NCBI GenBank assembly: GCA_035459025.1
Contig: DATHYT010000047.1
Location: forward strand, 1 to 64,000
Direction: 5' to 3'
DNA from: JAABQT01 sp035459025
GTDB taxonomy: Bacteria; Pseudomonadota; Gammaproteobacteria; Burkholderiales; SG8-39
DNA length: 64,000 bases
In this document: piece by piece, positions 25,195 to 33,468 of the stretch
How positions within the stretch are numbered: position 1 is the stretch's first letter
Layout of the letters: the number at the start of each line of letters is the position of its first letter
Made by a program: the position numbers and the translations under genes
Notes under the pieces: model-generated
What the model saw: only the letters and a program-made list of their open reading frames with translations
Told to the model about the DNA's origin: nothing
Database searches by the model: none

Positions 25195-26862
25195 ATGACC
25201 GACAAGCTCGTCCCCCGCCCCGCGGCGACCCTGCTCCTGCTGCGCGATGGCAGCCTCGGTCCCGAGGCGTTCCTGCTGCAGCGCACGCACGACGCCGCGT
25301 TCCTCGGCGGCGCGCACGTGTTCCCGGGCGGCGCGCTCGACAAGGCCGACCGCGACCCGCGCGTACTGCGCCGCGTCGCCGGGCTCACCGACGCCGAGGC
25401 GAGCGCGCGGCTCGGCGTGGACGCCGGCGGGCTCGCCTTCTGGGTGGCGGCGATGCGCGAATGCTTCGAGGAAGCGGGCATCCTGCTCGCCGAGGGCGAG
25501 GACGGACGGCCGCTCACCGCGGCGCGCGCGGTGGCCCTCGCGCCCAGCCGCGCACTGCTGCACTCGGGCAAGCTCGGCTTCCACGAGTTCCTCGAGAAGG
25601 AGCGGCTGCTGCTGCGCGGGCGCGAGCTCGCCTACTTCGGCCACTGGGTCACGGCGCCGGGGCGCGCCCGGCGCTTCGATACGCGCTTTTTCCTTGCGCT
25701 CGCCCCCGAGACGCAGCGCGGCGCGCATGACGGCACCGAGCTGGTGGCGAGCGCGTGGCTGCGCCCGCAGGAGGCCATCGAGCGCGAGGCGCGCGGCGAG
25801 ATCCAGCTGGTCTTCGCCACCAAGAACACGCTCGCCGACCTGGTGCGCTTCGCGCGCGCCAAGGACGCGCTCGAGCACGCGCGCGAAGCCGAGGTCGAGA
25901 CCAACCGCGCCTGCTGGGCACTCGCGCCCGACGGCGCCGCGGCGCTGTTCCGCCGCCGCGACCCGCAGTACTTCGAGATCCACTGGTCCGATCCCGAGGA
26001 AACCGGGCAGACCAGCGTCGCGCTCGCGCCCGGGCTCGCCAAGCGGCTCGATCCGCTGGTGACGCGCGTGATCGCGCCCAACCCCGGCATGATGACCGGC
26101 CCCGGCACCAATACCTATCTGGTGGGCGAAAGCGAGCTCGCGGTCATCGACCCCGGCCCGGCGATCGACGAGCACATCGCCGCGGTGCTCGCGGCGGGCG
26201 CGGGCCGCATCCGCTGGATCCTGTGCACCCACACGCACATGGACCATTCGCCCGCGGCCGCCGCGCTCAAGGCCGCCACCGGCGCGGTAGTCATCGGGCG
26301 CCCCGCGCCGGATCACCCCGGCCAGGACCGCGATTTCGCGCCGGAGCGCGTGCTCGCGCACGGCGATCGCTTGATGTTCGGCGGATTCACGTTGCGCGCG
26401 CTGCATACGCCGGGCCATGCGTCGAACCACCTGTGCTACCTGCTCGAGAACACGCGGATGCTGTTCACGGGCGACCACGTCATGCAGGGCTCGACGGTGG
26501 TGATCAATCCGCCCGACGGCGACATGCGCGCCTACCTCGCGTCGCTGGAACTGCTGCTCGGCGAGGACATCCTGATCCTCGCGCCGGGCCACGGCTACCT
26601 GATCGGCGAGCCGCACCGCGAGGCGCGGCGCCTGATCCGGCATCGCCTGGCGCGCGAGCAGAAAGTGGTGTGGGCGCTGCAGCGTCTCGCCGCGCCCACT
26701 GCCGAGGCGCTGGTGAGCGAGGTGTACGACGACGTCGCGCCGCGCCTGCACGGCGTGGCGCTGCGTTCGCTGTCGGCGCACCTGGACAAGCTCGCGCTCG
26801 AAGGCCGCGCGCGCGCCGCGGACGGGCGCTGGTCGCTGGTACAATCGTCCACGGTCGAGTGA
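25195..26862 (+). CDS. Nudix hydrolase fused to metallo-beta-lactamase (LACTB2-like)
   Basis: One 555-residue frame holds two enzymes. Residues about 8-235 are a Nudix domain whose signature is split: GG45-46, then about 40 residues, then REcfEEaG at 88-95. Such an insertion is known in NUDT19-type CoA diphosphatases. Residues about 285-500 are a metallo-beta-lactamase with THTHMDH near residue 345, a PGHASNH motif, TGDHVM and PGHGYL. A short winged-helix tail follows, as in LACTB2. Both active sites look intact. Confidence 0.88.
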   Translation: MTDKLVPRPAATLLLLRDGSLGPEAFLLQRTHDAAFLGGAHVFPGGALDKADRDPRVLRRVAGLTDAEASARLGVDAGGLAFWVAAMRECFEEAGILLAEGEDGRPLTAARAVALAPSRALLHSGKLGFHEFLEKERLLLRGRELAYFGHWVTAPGRARRFDTRFFLALAPETQRGAHDGTELVASAWLRPQEAIEREARGEIQLVFATKNTLADLVRFARAKDALEHAREAEVETNRACWALAPDGAAALFRRRDPQYFEIHWSDPEETGQTSVALAPGLAKRLDPLVTRVIAPNPGMMTGPGTNTYLVGESELAVIDPGPAIDEHIAAVLAAGAGRIRWILCTHTHMDHSPAAAALKAATGAVVIGRPAPDHPGQDRDFAPERVLAHGDRLMFGGFTLRALHTPGHASNHLCYLLENTRMLFTGDHVMQGSTVVINPPDGDMRAYLASLELLLGEDILILAPGHGYLIGEPHREARRLIRHRLAREQKVVWALQRLAAPTAEALVSEVYDDVAPRLHGVALRSLSAHLDKLALEGRARAADGRWSLVQSSTVE

Positions 26863-26881
26863 CCGCCGGGGGAGCCGCGCC

Positions 26882-27148
26882 ATGGGCAGCTATGAACAGA
26901 CGCTGAAGCTGGTCACCAACCTCGATCGCGCCGCGATCGAAGCGCGCCTCGCCGACGTCCGCGGCACTGCGCAGTCGGCGGGCCTCGCCGAGGTGGCGCA
27001 GCAGCTCGTGCACGCGCCCGGCGCGCCGCGCGGCGACCTCGAGCAGAGGATCCACGGCGCGCTCAAGCTCCTCGCCGGCAAGCCCGAGCACAAGGCGCTC
27101 CAGGCGCAGCTCGAGCTGGTGGAGATCAACCTTCCGAACCTGAAGTAG
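26882..27148 (+). CDS. hypothetical helical protein, 88 residues
   Basis: Not recognised. An 88-residue, mostly helical, leucine- and alanine-rich protein without cysteines or signal peptide. It has a GGGGGAG ribosome site before the ATG. It lies 19 bases after the Nudix/MBL fusion and 15 bases before glutathione reductase, so it is probably cotranscribed with both. Confidence 0.65.
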   Translation: MGSYEQTLKLVTNLDRAAIEARLADVRGTAQSAGLAEVAQQLVHAPGAPRGDLEQRIHGALKLLAGKPEHKALQAQLELVEINLPNLK

Positions 27149-27163
27149 CGACGCACCCGCAGC

Positions 27164-28504
27164 CTGAAGTTCGACTTCGATCTCTTTACCATCGGCGGTG
27201 GCTCGGGCGGCGTGCGCGCGAGCCGCGTGGCGGCGTCATTCGGCGCTCGCGTCGCGGTGGCCGAGTCGGGCCGCTTCGGCGGCACCTGCGTCAACGTCGG
27301 CTGCATCCCGAAGAAGCTCTTGTCCTATGCCGCGCACTACCGCGAGGACTTCGCGGTGGCGAAGAGCTTCGGCTGGAGCGTCGGCGAGCCGACGTTCGAC
27401 TGGCGCACGCTGGTCGCCAACAAGGACCGCGAGATCGCGCGGCTGAACGGCGTCTACGAGAACGTCCTGACGAAGGCGGGCGCGAAGATCCTGCGCGCGC
27501 GCGCCACGGTGATCGACCCGCATACGGTCGAAGCGGACGGCCGGCGCCACACCGCACGCCACATCCTCGTCGCCACCGGCAGCCGGCCGCAGGTGCCGCA
27601 GATTCCCGGGCGCGAGCTCGCCATCACGTCGAACGAGGCCTTCTTTCTCGAGCGGCTGCCGCGGCGCGCGCTGGTGGTGGGCGCGGGCTACATCGCGCTC
27701 GAGTTCGCTTCCATCTTCAACGGGCTCGGCGTGCACACGACGCTCGCCTACCGCGGCGCGCGGCTGCTGCGCGGCTTCGACGCGGATCTCGGCGAGCGCA
27801 TCGCCGAGGAGATGAGGAAGAAAGGCATCGCCGTCCGCCTGCACACCAATCCCGCGAAGCTGGAATCCGGCATCCGCGTCACTTATGAAGACGGTGCCAC
27901 GCAGGAGGTGGACCTCGTCCTGTTCGCCACCGGCCGCAAACCCAATACCGCGGGCCTCGGCCTGGAAGGCGCCGGCGTGCAGCTCGGCGCGGGCGGGGCA
28001 GTGGCGGTAGACGAGTTTTCGCGCAGCTCGGTGGCCTCGATCCACGCCATCGGCGACGTCACCGATCGCCTGAATCTCACGCCGGTGGCCACGGCCGAAG
28101 GCATGGCGCTCGCGAAGACGCTGTTTCGCGGCGAGCCCACGCCGGTCGATCACGTCAACGTGCCCACCGCGGTCTTCTCCGATCCGAATCTCGCCACAGT
28201 GGGGTTGTCGGAGGAAGCAGCGCGCCGGCATTGCAGTGAAGTGGACGTCTACAAGACGGCGTTCCGTGCCCTGAAGCTCACCCTGGGCGGGCACGAGGAG
28301 CGCACGTTCATGAAGCTGGTGGTCGATGCTGCGTCGCAGCGGGTGGTCGGCGCGCACATGATCGGGCCGGAGGCCGGCGAGATAATTCAAGGCGTTGCGA
28401 TCGCCGTGAAGCTGGGCGCGACGAAAGCCCAGTTCGATGCCACTATCGGCATCCACCCTACCGCGGCGGAGGAATTCGTTACCATGCGGGAGAAGGCGTC
28501 CTGA
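27164..28504 (+). CDS. gor: glutathione-disulfide reductase, apparent CTG start
   Basis: A 446-residue flavoprotein disulfide reductase: FAD motif GGGSGG, redox pair in GGTCVNVGCIPKK, NADPH site VGAGYIALEF followed by the Arg-rich YRGARLLRG, and catalytic HPTAAEE near the C terminus. The first GTG (27212) lies after the FAD loop and would remove it. Between the preceding stop (27146-27148) and that loop there is no ATG, GTG or TTG. CTG at 27164 gives the N terminus expected for the family, with K-F-D-F-D-L next. A sequencing indel is the alternative. Confidence 0.9.
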   Translation: MKFDFDLFTIGGGSGGVRASRVAASFGARVAVAESGRFGGTCVNVGCIPKKLLSYAAHYREDFAVAKSFGWSVGEPTFDWRTLVANKDREIARLNGVYENVLTKAGAKILRARATVIDPHTVEADGRRHTARHILVATGSRPQVPQIPGRELAITSNEAFFLERLPRRALVVGAGYIALEFASIFNGLGVHTTLAYRGARLLRGFDADLGERIAEEMRKKGIAVRLHTNPAKLESGIRVTYEDGATQEVDLVLFATGRKPNTAGLGLEGAGVQLGAGGAVAVDEFSRSSVASIHAIGDVTDRLNLTPVATAEGMALAKTLFRGEPTPVDHVNVPTAVFSDPNLATVGLSEEAARRHCSEVDVYKTAFRALKLTLGGHEERTFMKLVVDAASQRVVGAHMIGPEAGEIIQGVAIAVKLGATKAQFDATIGIHPTAAEEFVTMREKAS

Positions 28505-28506
28505 CA

Positions 28507-29721
28507 ATGGTTCTCGAATCGCAGATCGAGAAGATGGTTGGCCAGTTGCGCGCCAGCGCCGGCCTGCCGCTCGCCATCGAGCTGTGGAACGGCAAGCGCT
28601 ACGCCCTGGGCGAGCGCCCGACCGTGACGCTGCGGGTCCCCGCCGCCTCGGCGGTGAAGTACCTGGCGAAAGCCGACCTCGCCGCGCTCGGCGAGGCCTT
28701 CGTCGAGGGCCACATCGAGGTCGACGGGCCCATCGGCGACGCCATCCGCGCGGCCGAAAGCCTGGCGCGGCGCCTGGGCGGCGCCAGGAAGGGCCGCGTC
28801 CCCGGCCTGCTGCGCAACATGCACTCGAAGAAGACCGATTCGGCGGCGATCCGCTACCACTACGACGTCTCGAACGACTTTTACGCGCTGTGGCTGGACA
28901 GGCGCATGGTCTATTCCTGCGCCTACTTCCGGACCGGCGAAGAATCGATCGAGCAGGCGCAGGAGCACAAGCTCGACCACATCTGCCGCAAGCTCAGGCT
29001 GGCGCCGGGCGAGCGCTTTCTCGATATCGGCTGCGGCTGGGGCGCGCTCGTGCTGCACGCCGCCGAGCGCTACGGCGTGCGCGCGACCGGCATCACGCTC
29101 TCGGAGAACCAGCACGCGCTCGCCAATGAGCGCATCCGCGCCGCGGGCCTGCAGGACCGGTGCGAGGTGCGGCTGCAGGACTACCGCGACGTGCCCGGCG
29201 AGGGCGCGTTCGACAAGATCGCCTCGGTGGGCATGTTCGAGCACGTCGGCCTGAAGAACCTGCCGCTGTACTTCGGCGTCATTCGCCGGCTGCTGGCCGA
29301 CGGCGGCATCGCCCTCAACCACGGCATTACGTCCATCGATCCGGACAGCCGCTCCGTGGGCCTGGGCGCGGGCGACTTCATCGGCAAGTACGTCTTCCCG
29401 CACGGCGAGCTGCCGCACCTGTCGCTCGTGATCCGCGAGATGGGCGCCGCCGGCCTCGAGGTCATGGACTCGGAGACGCTGCGGCTGCATTACGCCAAGA
29501 CGCTGCAGCACTGGAGCGGGCGGCTGGAAGCGAACCTGGACCAGGCGCGCAAGTTCGCCGGCGAGAAGCGCCTGCGCATCTGGCGCGCGTACCTTGCGGG
29601 CTGCGCGCACGCGTTCGGCGAGGGCTGGGTGTCGATCCAGCAGGTGCTGGCGGTGAAGACGGGCAGCGATCCGCGCCGCAACCCGCTGCCGTGGACGCGG
29701 GACTACATGTACCAGCGCTAG
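28507..29721 (+). CDS. cfa: cyclopropane-fatty-acyl-phospholipid synthase
   Basis: A 404-residue SAM-dependent enzyme that adds a methylene bridge to unsaturated membrane phospholipid chains. Visible are HYDVSNDFYALWL, YSCAYF, the SAM loop DIGCGWGALV and the SVGMFEHVG motif. It lies two bases after glutathione reductase, so the two form one operon. It ends on a CTAG shared with the TauE-like gene. Confidence 0.93.
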   Translation: MVLESQIEKMVGQLRASAGLPLAIELWNGKRYALGERPTVTLRVPAASAVKYLAKADLAALGEAFVEGHIEVDGPIGDAIRAAESLARRLGGARKGRVPGLLRNMHSKKTDSAAIRYHYDVSNDFYALWLDRRMVYSCAYFRTGEESIEQAQEHKLDHICRKLRLAPGERFLDIGCGWGALVLHAAERYGVRATGITLSENQHALANERIRAAGLQDRCEVRLQDYRDVPGEGAFDKIASVGMFEHVGLKNLPLYFGVIRRLLADGGIALNHGITSIDPDSRSVGLGAGDFIGKYVFPHGELPHLSLVIREMGAAGLEVMDSETLRLHYAKTLQHWSGRLEANLDQARKFAGEKRLRIWRAYLAGCAHAFGEGWVSIQQVLAVKTGSDPRRNPLPWTRDYMYQR

Positions 29722-30467
29722 CCCAGCGCGCGCAGGACCAGGCTGCCCCCCGTCAACAGCAGCACCGCCGCCACCGCGCGCAGCAGCTGCTCGCGCGAGA
29801 TCCTGAGGTACATGCGCCGCGCCACCGCGATGCCCAGCATCGCCGCAGGCACCGCGCCGATCGCCACCAGCCACACCTTCGGCTCGAGCAGCAGGCCGGT
29901 GAGCAGAAACGCGGCTACGCGCAGCGAGATGCTGGTCAGCGTTGCAAAGCCCATCGTCGCGCGGAACTGCTCCTTGGTGAGCCCGCGCTGCGACAGATAG
30001 ATCGCGTAGGGCGGCCCGCCCGCACCGAACAGCGTGCTGGTGACGCCGCCGGCGAGCCCGGCGATCCATGCCCAGCCCGCCGCGATCACGCGGTGCGACT
30101 CATGCCGGAACAGGCTGTAGAGCGCGTAGCCGAAGACGAACGCGCCGAGCGCGGCCATGCCCGCCGCGCGCGGCAGGTTGACCAGGACCGTGACGCCGAG
30201 CGCCGTGCCGGCGAGGATCATCGGCACGAGGCGCATCCACTCCGCCTTCACCGCGTTTCTCGGGCTCTCGAAGCCCACGCGCAGCGCGCTCGACAGGTCG
30301 CACAGCGCGTACAGCGCCAGCGCCAGCTGCAGGGGCACGAAATGCGTGGCGAGCGGCATGGTGACCAGCGCCGAGCCAAAGCCGGTGAGCCCGAAAACCA
30401 GGGCACCGGCAAACGCGATCGGGATGAGGGCGAGCAGCTCCCACTGCCCGCCGAGGAGCTCGCTCAG
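29718..30467 (-). CDS. TauE/SafE family membrane transporter
   Basis: A 249-residue membrane protein with seven to eight hydrophobic helices. It carries the TauE/SafE repeats GLTGFGSAL and AGLAGGVTSTLFGAGGPP. The family exports sulfite or organosulfur anions, but many members have other substrates. No ATG, GTG or TTG lies near its beginning. A CTG at 30467 overlaps the upstream stop as CTGA and gives a sensible N terminus, so I take that as start with caution. Confidence 0.82.
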   Translation of the reverse strand: MSELLGGQWELLALIPIAFAGALVFGLTGFGSALVTMPLATHFVPLQLALALYALCDLSSALRVGFESPRNAVKAEWMRLVPMILAGTALGVTVLVNLPRAAGMAALGAFVFGYALYSLFRHESHRVIAAGWAWIAGLAGGVTSTLFGAGGPPYAIYLSQRGLTKEQFRATMGFATLTSISLRVAAFLLTGLLLEPKVWLVAIGAVPAAMLGIAVARRMYLRISREQLLRAVAAVLLLTGGSLVLRALG

Positions 30468-31093
30468 GCCTTCACCGCCGGGTTGAGCGTGTAGAGGCCC
30501 GTGATCTTGGCGCTGCCGAGCACGTGCGGCTGGATCGCCTTGAGGAGCTCGGCGCCGCGGAACGCGCCCTCCAGCGGGCAGGTGTCCACGCCGAGCGCAT
30601 ACAGCGTGAAGACGTAGCGGTGCACGATCGAGTCGTTCCAGGGCGGGCAGGGCCCGTCGTAGCCGAAGTACTCGCCCGCCATGTCCTTGTCGGATGCGAA
30701 CCAGCTGGTGTAGTCGTTCACGCCCTGGCGCGTGCCGCGCGGCCCCGCCGGGCCGGACTTGCCGCCCGCGGTGACGCCGCTCGAGAACTCGCCCTCGCGG
30801 ATCGGCCCGGCGTCGGGCTTGAGATCCACCAGCAGCCAGTGGAAGAACTCGATGCGCGGCAGCGTCGCCGGGATCTGGCGGTCCTCCTTGTTGACGTCGT
30901 CGGGCTTCGATGGCACGTCGACGTCGCCGCACACCAGAACGAGCGACTTCGTGCCCGCCGGCAGGTCCCTCCAGGCGAAGTGCGGATTGCGGTTGTCGGA
31001 GAGCTTGACGTGGGTCTTGGCGTCCGCCACGCCAAACGCGCACTTGCCGGGGATCGCGCCCTTGTCGCTGAAGCTGTCGCTCGAGAGAATCAT
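30464..31093 (-). CDS. YbhB/YbcL family (PEBP-like) protein
   Basis: A 209-residue phosphatidylethanolamine-binding-protein fold. It shows the NPHFAWRDLP strand, the FHWLLVDL motif and the YDGPCPPWND plus HRYVFTLYAL anion-pocket segments. No signal peptide is visible. Function in bacteria is unsettled. Both ends are coupled to neighbours by four-base overlaps. Confidence 0.88.
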   Translation of the reverse strand: MILSSDSFSDKGAIPGKCAFGVADAKTHVKLSDNRNPHFAWRDLPAGTKSLVLVCGDVDVPSKPDDVNKEDRQIPATLPRIEFFHWLLVDLKPDAGPIREGEFSSGVTAGGKSGPAGPRGTRQGVNDYTSWFASDKDMAGEYFGYDGPCPPWNDSIVHRYVFTLYALGVDTCPLEGAFRGAELLKAIQPHVLGSAKITGLYTLNPAVKA

Positions 31094-31857
31094 GCGCCGC
31101 CTCCTTCGGGGACAATTATAAGAGCCCCGGCGTCGAACCGGTTCATGCGTTTCAGTCGCGGCACGTAGCGCGGGAACGGCAGGCCGAAGCGCCGCTCGAG
31201 CCCGTGCGCGCGGCTCGCGAGCGTGTCCCAGGACAGCGCGCGCGGCGCGCCCTTGAGCGCGATGACGATCACGTTCGGGTCATAGAGCGCGGGCAGCGCC
31301 AGCACTGCGCCGCCGAACGCGCGCTCGACGCGCGCGATGCGCTCATCGAGCTTCGGATCGTCGTTCATCAGATTGAGCACCAGCGCACCCGGCGACTCGA
31401 GCGCGAGCCAGGCCGCGTCGAAGAACGCCTGGCTGACGAGCGCGGCGGGCGGGTGCTCGTCGGCGAACGCGTCCACCACCAGCAGGTCGCAGCACTCGGG
31501 CGCGAGCGCCTCGGCGCCGTCGCCGATCTCCACCACGAGGCGCGCGTCATCCGCCGGCAGGTGGAACTGCGCACGCGCCACCTGCACCACGCGCGGGTCG
31601 AGCTCCACCACGCGCGTGCGCAGCCGCGGCAGGCGCCGCCAGAAGAACTTCACCAGCGACCCGCCCCCCAGCCCGATCTTCAGCGCGCGCGCGGGGCGCG
31701 GGTGAAAAAGAAGGAACGTCATCATGCAGCGCGTGTACTCGAGCTCGAGCGCAAACGGGTCCGACAGGCGCATCGAGCTCTGGATGGCTTCGCCGCCGAC
31801 GTGCAGCGTGCGCACGCCGCGCGCCTCGCTCACCGTGAGCGCCGGCACGCGGCTCAT
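31090..31857 (-). CDS. spermidine synthase-like methyltransferase-fold protein
   Basis: A 255-residue Rossmann-fold protein with the nucleotide loop IGLGGGSLVKFF, VELDPRVVQVA after strand 2 and DLLVVDAF in the active-site region. It lacks the full N-terminal domain of SpeE. Such proteins are often annotated as fused or truncated spermidine synthases, and true polyamine activity is uncertain. It overlaps both neighbouring genes by four bases. Confidence 0.8.
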   Translation of the reverse strand: MSRVPALTVSEARGVRTLHVGGEAIQSSMRLSDPFALELEYTRCMMTFLLFHPRPARALKIGLGGGSLVKFFWRRLPRLRTRVVELDPRVVQVARAQFHLPADDARLVVEIGDGAEALAPECCDLLVVDAFADEHPPAALVSQAFFDAAWLALESPGALVLNLMNDDPKLDERIARVERAFGGAVLALPALYDPNVIVIALKGAPRALSWDTLASRAHGLERRFGLPFPRYVPRLKRMNRFDAGALIIVPEGGGA

Positions 31858-33041
31858 GCGTGGCGCTGCGGCAGGTGCCGGCGCATCAGCACCGCGAGCG
31901 TGGCGCCGGCGAAGCTGAGCGCTGCGCAGGCGAGGATCGACAGGTCGTAGCTGCCGGTGGCGTCAAAGCTCGCACCGGCGAACGTCGGTCCGACCAGCGT
32001 GCCCAGGCCTGCCGCGGTGTACAAGGCGCCGATGATGGCCGAGAGCGCGCGCGGGCCGAAGATGTCCATGCACACAGTGGGCGCGAGCGCCACATAGCCG
32101 CCATACAGGGTGCCGAACACCACGGCGAATACCGCCAGCGCGAGGTAGCTGCTCGATGCCCACCACAGCACGAACATGAGCCCCAGCCCGGCGCCGACGC
32201 CCATCAGCGCGCGCAGGTGGCCGAGACGGTCGGCAATGCCGCCGACGAAAAAGCGTCCGAGCAGGCTTCCCAGGCCCAGGAGGCTCACGAGCGACACGCC
32301 TTGCGCTTCGCTCAGGCCGACGTCGATCGCGTAGGGCACCAGGTGGACCATGGGCACGAAGAACCCCACGCAGATAAGAAGCGCCACGCCGTACAGCATC
32401 CAGAACACCGGGCTCCTCAGGCCTTCGGCGAGCGTCATGCCGGGAAGCGGCGCGCCGCCCGCGCCGCGGCGCACGGATTTGCGCCCGCCGAGCGCGAGCG
32501 CAGCGGGCACCGAGAGCAGGAGCATCGCCGCGGCGAGCGCGAGGTACGCATGGCGCCAGCCCACCAGCCCGATCAGCCAGGCTGCCGCCAGCGGCATGAC
32601 GAGGTTGCCCGCGCCGATGCCGGACACGGCGATGCCCGAGGCGAGCGCGCGATGCTGCACGAACGCCTGCTGCACGGCGGCGACCGAGGGCACGTAGGAA
32701 AGCCCGATGCCCAGACCCGCGCCGAGGCTGTAAGTCAGGTAAAGCAGCTCCACCGAAGGCGCGTTGGCGGCGAGCGCGAGGCCGGCCGCCAGGCACAGCG
32801 CGCCCGCGAGGCACACGCCGCGCGGCCCGAAGCGATCGGCGAGCATGCCGCCCGGCACGCCGGCCGAGAACCACAGCAGGGCGCTCAGCGAAAAAACCAG
32901 CGAGACGTGGGCGCGCGAGGCGCCGAACTCGGCTTCGAAGGCGGCGAAGAACGCGGCGAACGAATAGGCCGCGCCGAAGCCCATGAACATGAGCGTGAAG
33001 GCGGCGAGCACCACCCCCCAGCCCGGACGCGGCATCGCCAA
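31854..33041 (-). CDS. MFS transporter
   Basis: A 395-residue, twelve-helix transporter. The loop 2-3 motif reads GGMLADRFGPRG. The layout fits the monocarboxylate/oxalate-formate porter side of the superfamily, a guess from pattern only. It is the upstream partner of the spermidine-synthase-like and PEBP genes and follows the RidA-like gene by one base. Confidence 0.88.
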   Translation of the reverse strand: MAMPRPGWGVVLAAFTLMFMGFGAAYSFAAFFAAFEAEFGASRAHVSLVFSLSALLWFSAGVPGGMLADRFGPRGVCLAGALCLAAGLALAANAPSVELLYLTYSLGAGLGIGLSYVPSVAAVQQAFVQHRALASGIAVSGIGAGNLVMPLAAAWLIGLVGWRHAYLALAAAMLLLSVPAALALGGRKSVRRGAGGAPLPGMTLAEGLRSPVFWMLYGVALLICVGFFVPMVHLVPYAIDVGLSEAQGVSLVSLLGLGSLLGRFFVGGIADRLGHLRALMGVGAGLGLMFVLWWASSSYLALAVFAVVFGTLYGGYVALAPTVCMDIFGPRALSAIIGALYTAAGLGTLVGPTFAGASFDATGSYDLSILACAALSFAGATLAVLMRRHLPQRHA

Positions 33042-33042
33042 G

Positions 33043-33468
33043 TCAGCGCTGCGCGCGTGTGCGCGCCGCCGGCAGCGCCGCGATCACCTCGACCTCGAGC
33101 AGCAGGTCGTCGTGCACCAGCCGCTCCACGCCCACCAGCGTGCTCGCCGGCATCGCCGCCGGATCGAGGTAGCGCGCGCGCACCTCGCGGTACTGGTTCA
33201 CGGCCTCGGCGCTCAGGCCCACCATGTAGCCGTTCATCTTGACCACGTCGCGCCAGGTGGCGCCCGCGGCCTTCAGGTTGTGCGTGAGGCTCGCGAACAC
33301 CTGCTCGGCCTGCGCGCGCATGTCGCCCTTGCCGACGACGATGCCGTCGCGATCGTAGCTCACCTGCCCCGACACGAACACCAGCGTCGCCGCGCGCTCC
33401 AGCGCCACCGTGTGCGTGAAGAAGCGCGGATCGAACAACGCCTTCGGATTGAGATTGCGTCGCTTCAT
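33043..33468 (-). CDS. RidA family protein without the RidA arginine
   Basis: A 141-residue Rid-fold protein with SGQVSYD and the GATWRDVVKMNGYM stretch. In RidA the imine-hydrolysing Arg lies in a PARx motif; here the sequence is PAST, so it belongs with the Rid subgroups lacking that residue. It is coupled by ATGA to the D-threonine-aldolase-like gene upstream, suggesting it handles a product of that PLP enzyme. Confidence 0.85.
   Translation of the reverse strand: MKRRNLNPKALFDPRFFTHTVALERAATLVFVSGQVSYDRDGIVVGKGDMRAQAEQVFASLTHNLKAAGATWRDVVKMNGYMVGLSAEAVNQYREVRARYLDPAAMPASTLVGVERLVHDDLLLEVEVIAALPAARTRAQR

Noticed and set aside
28387..30069. 560-codon minus-strand frame opposite glutathione reductase and cfa
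   Set aside because: It is antisense to two clear enzymes and shows no motif; it reflects codon bias.
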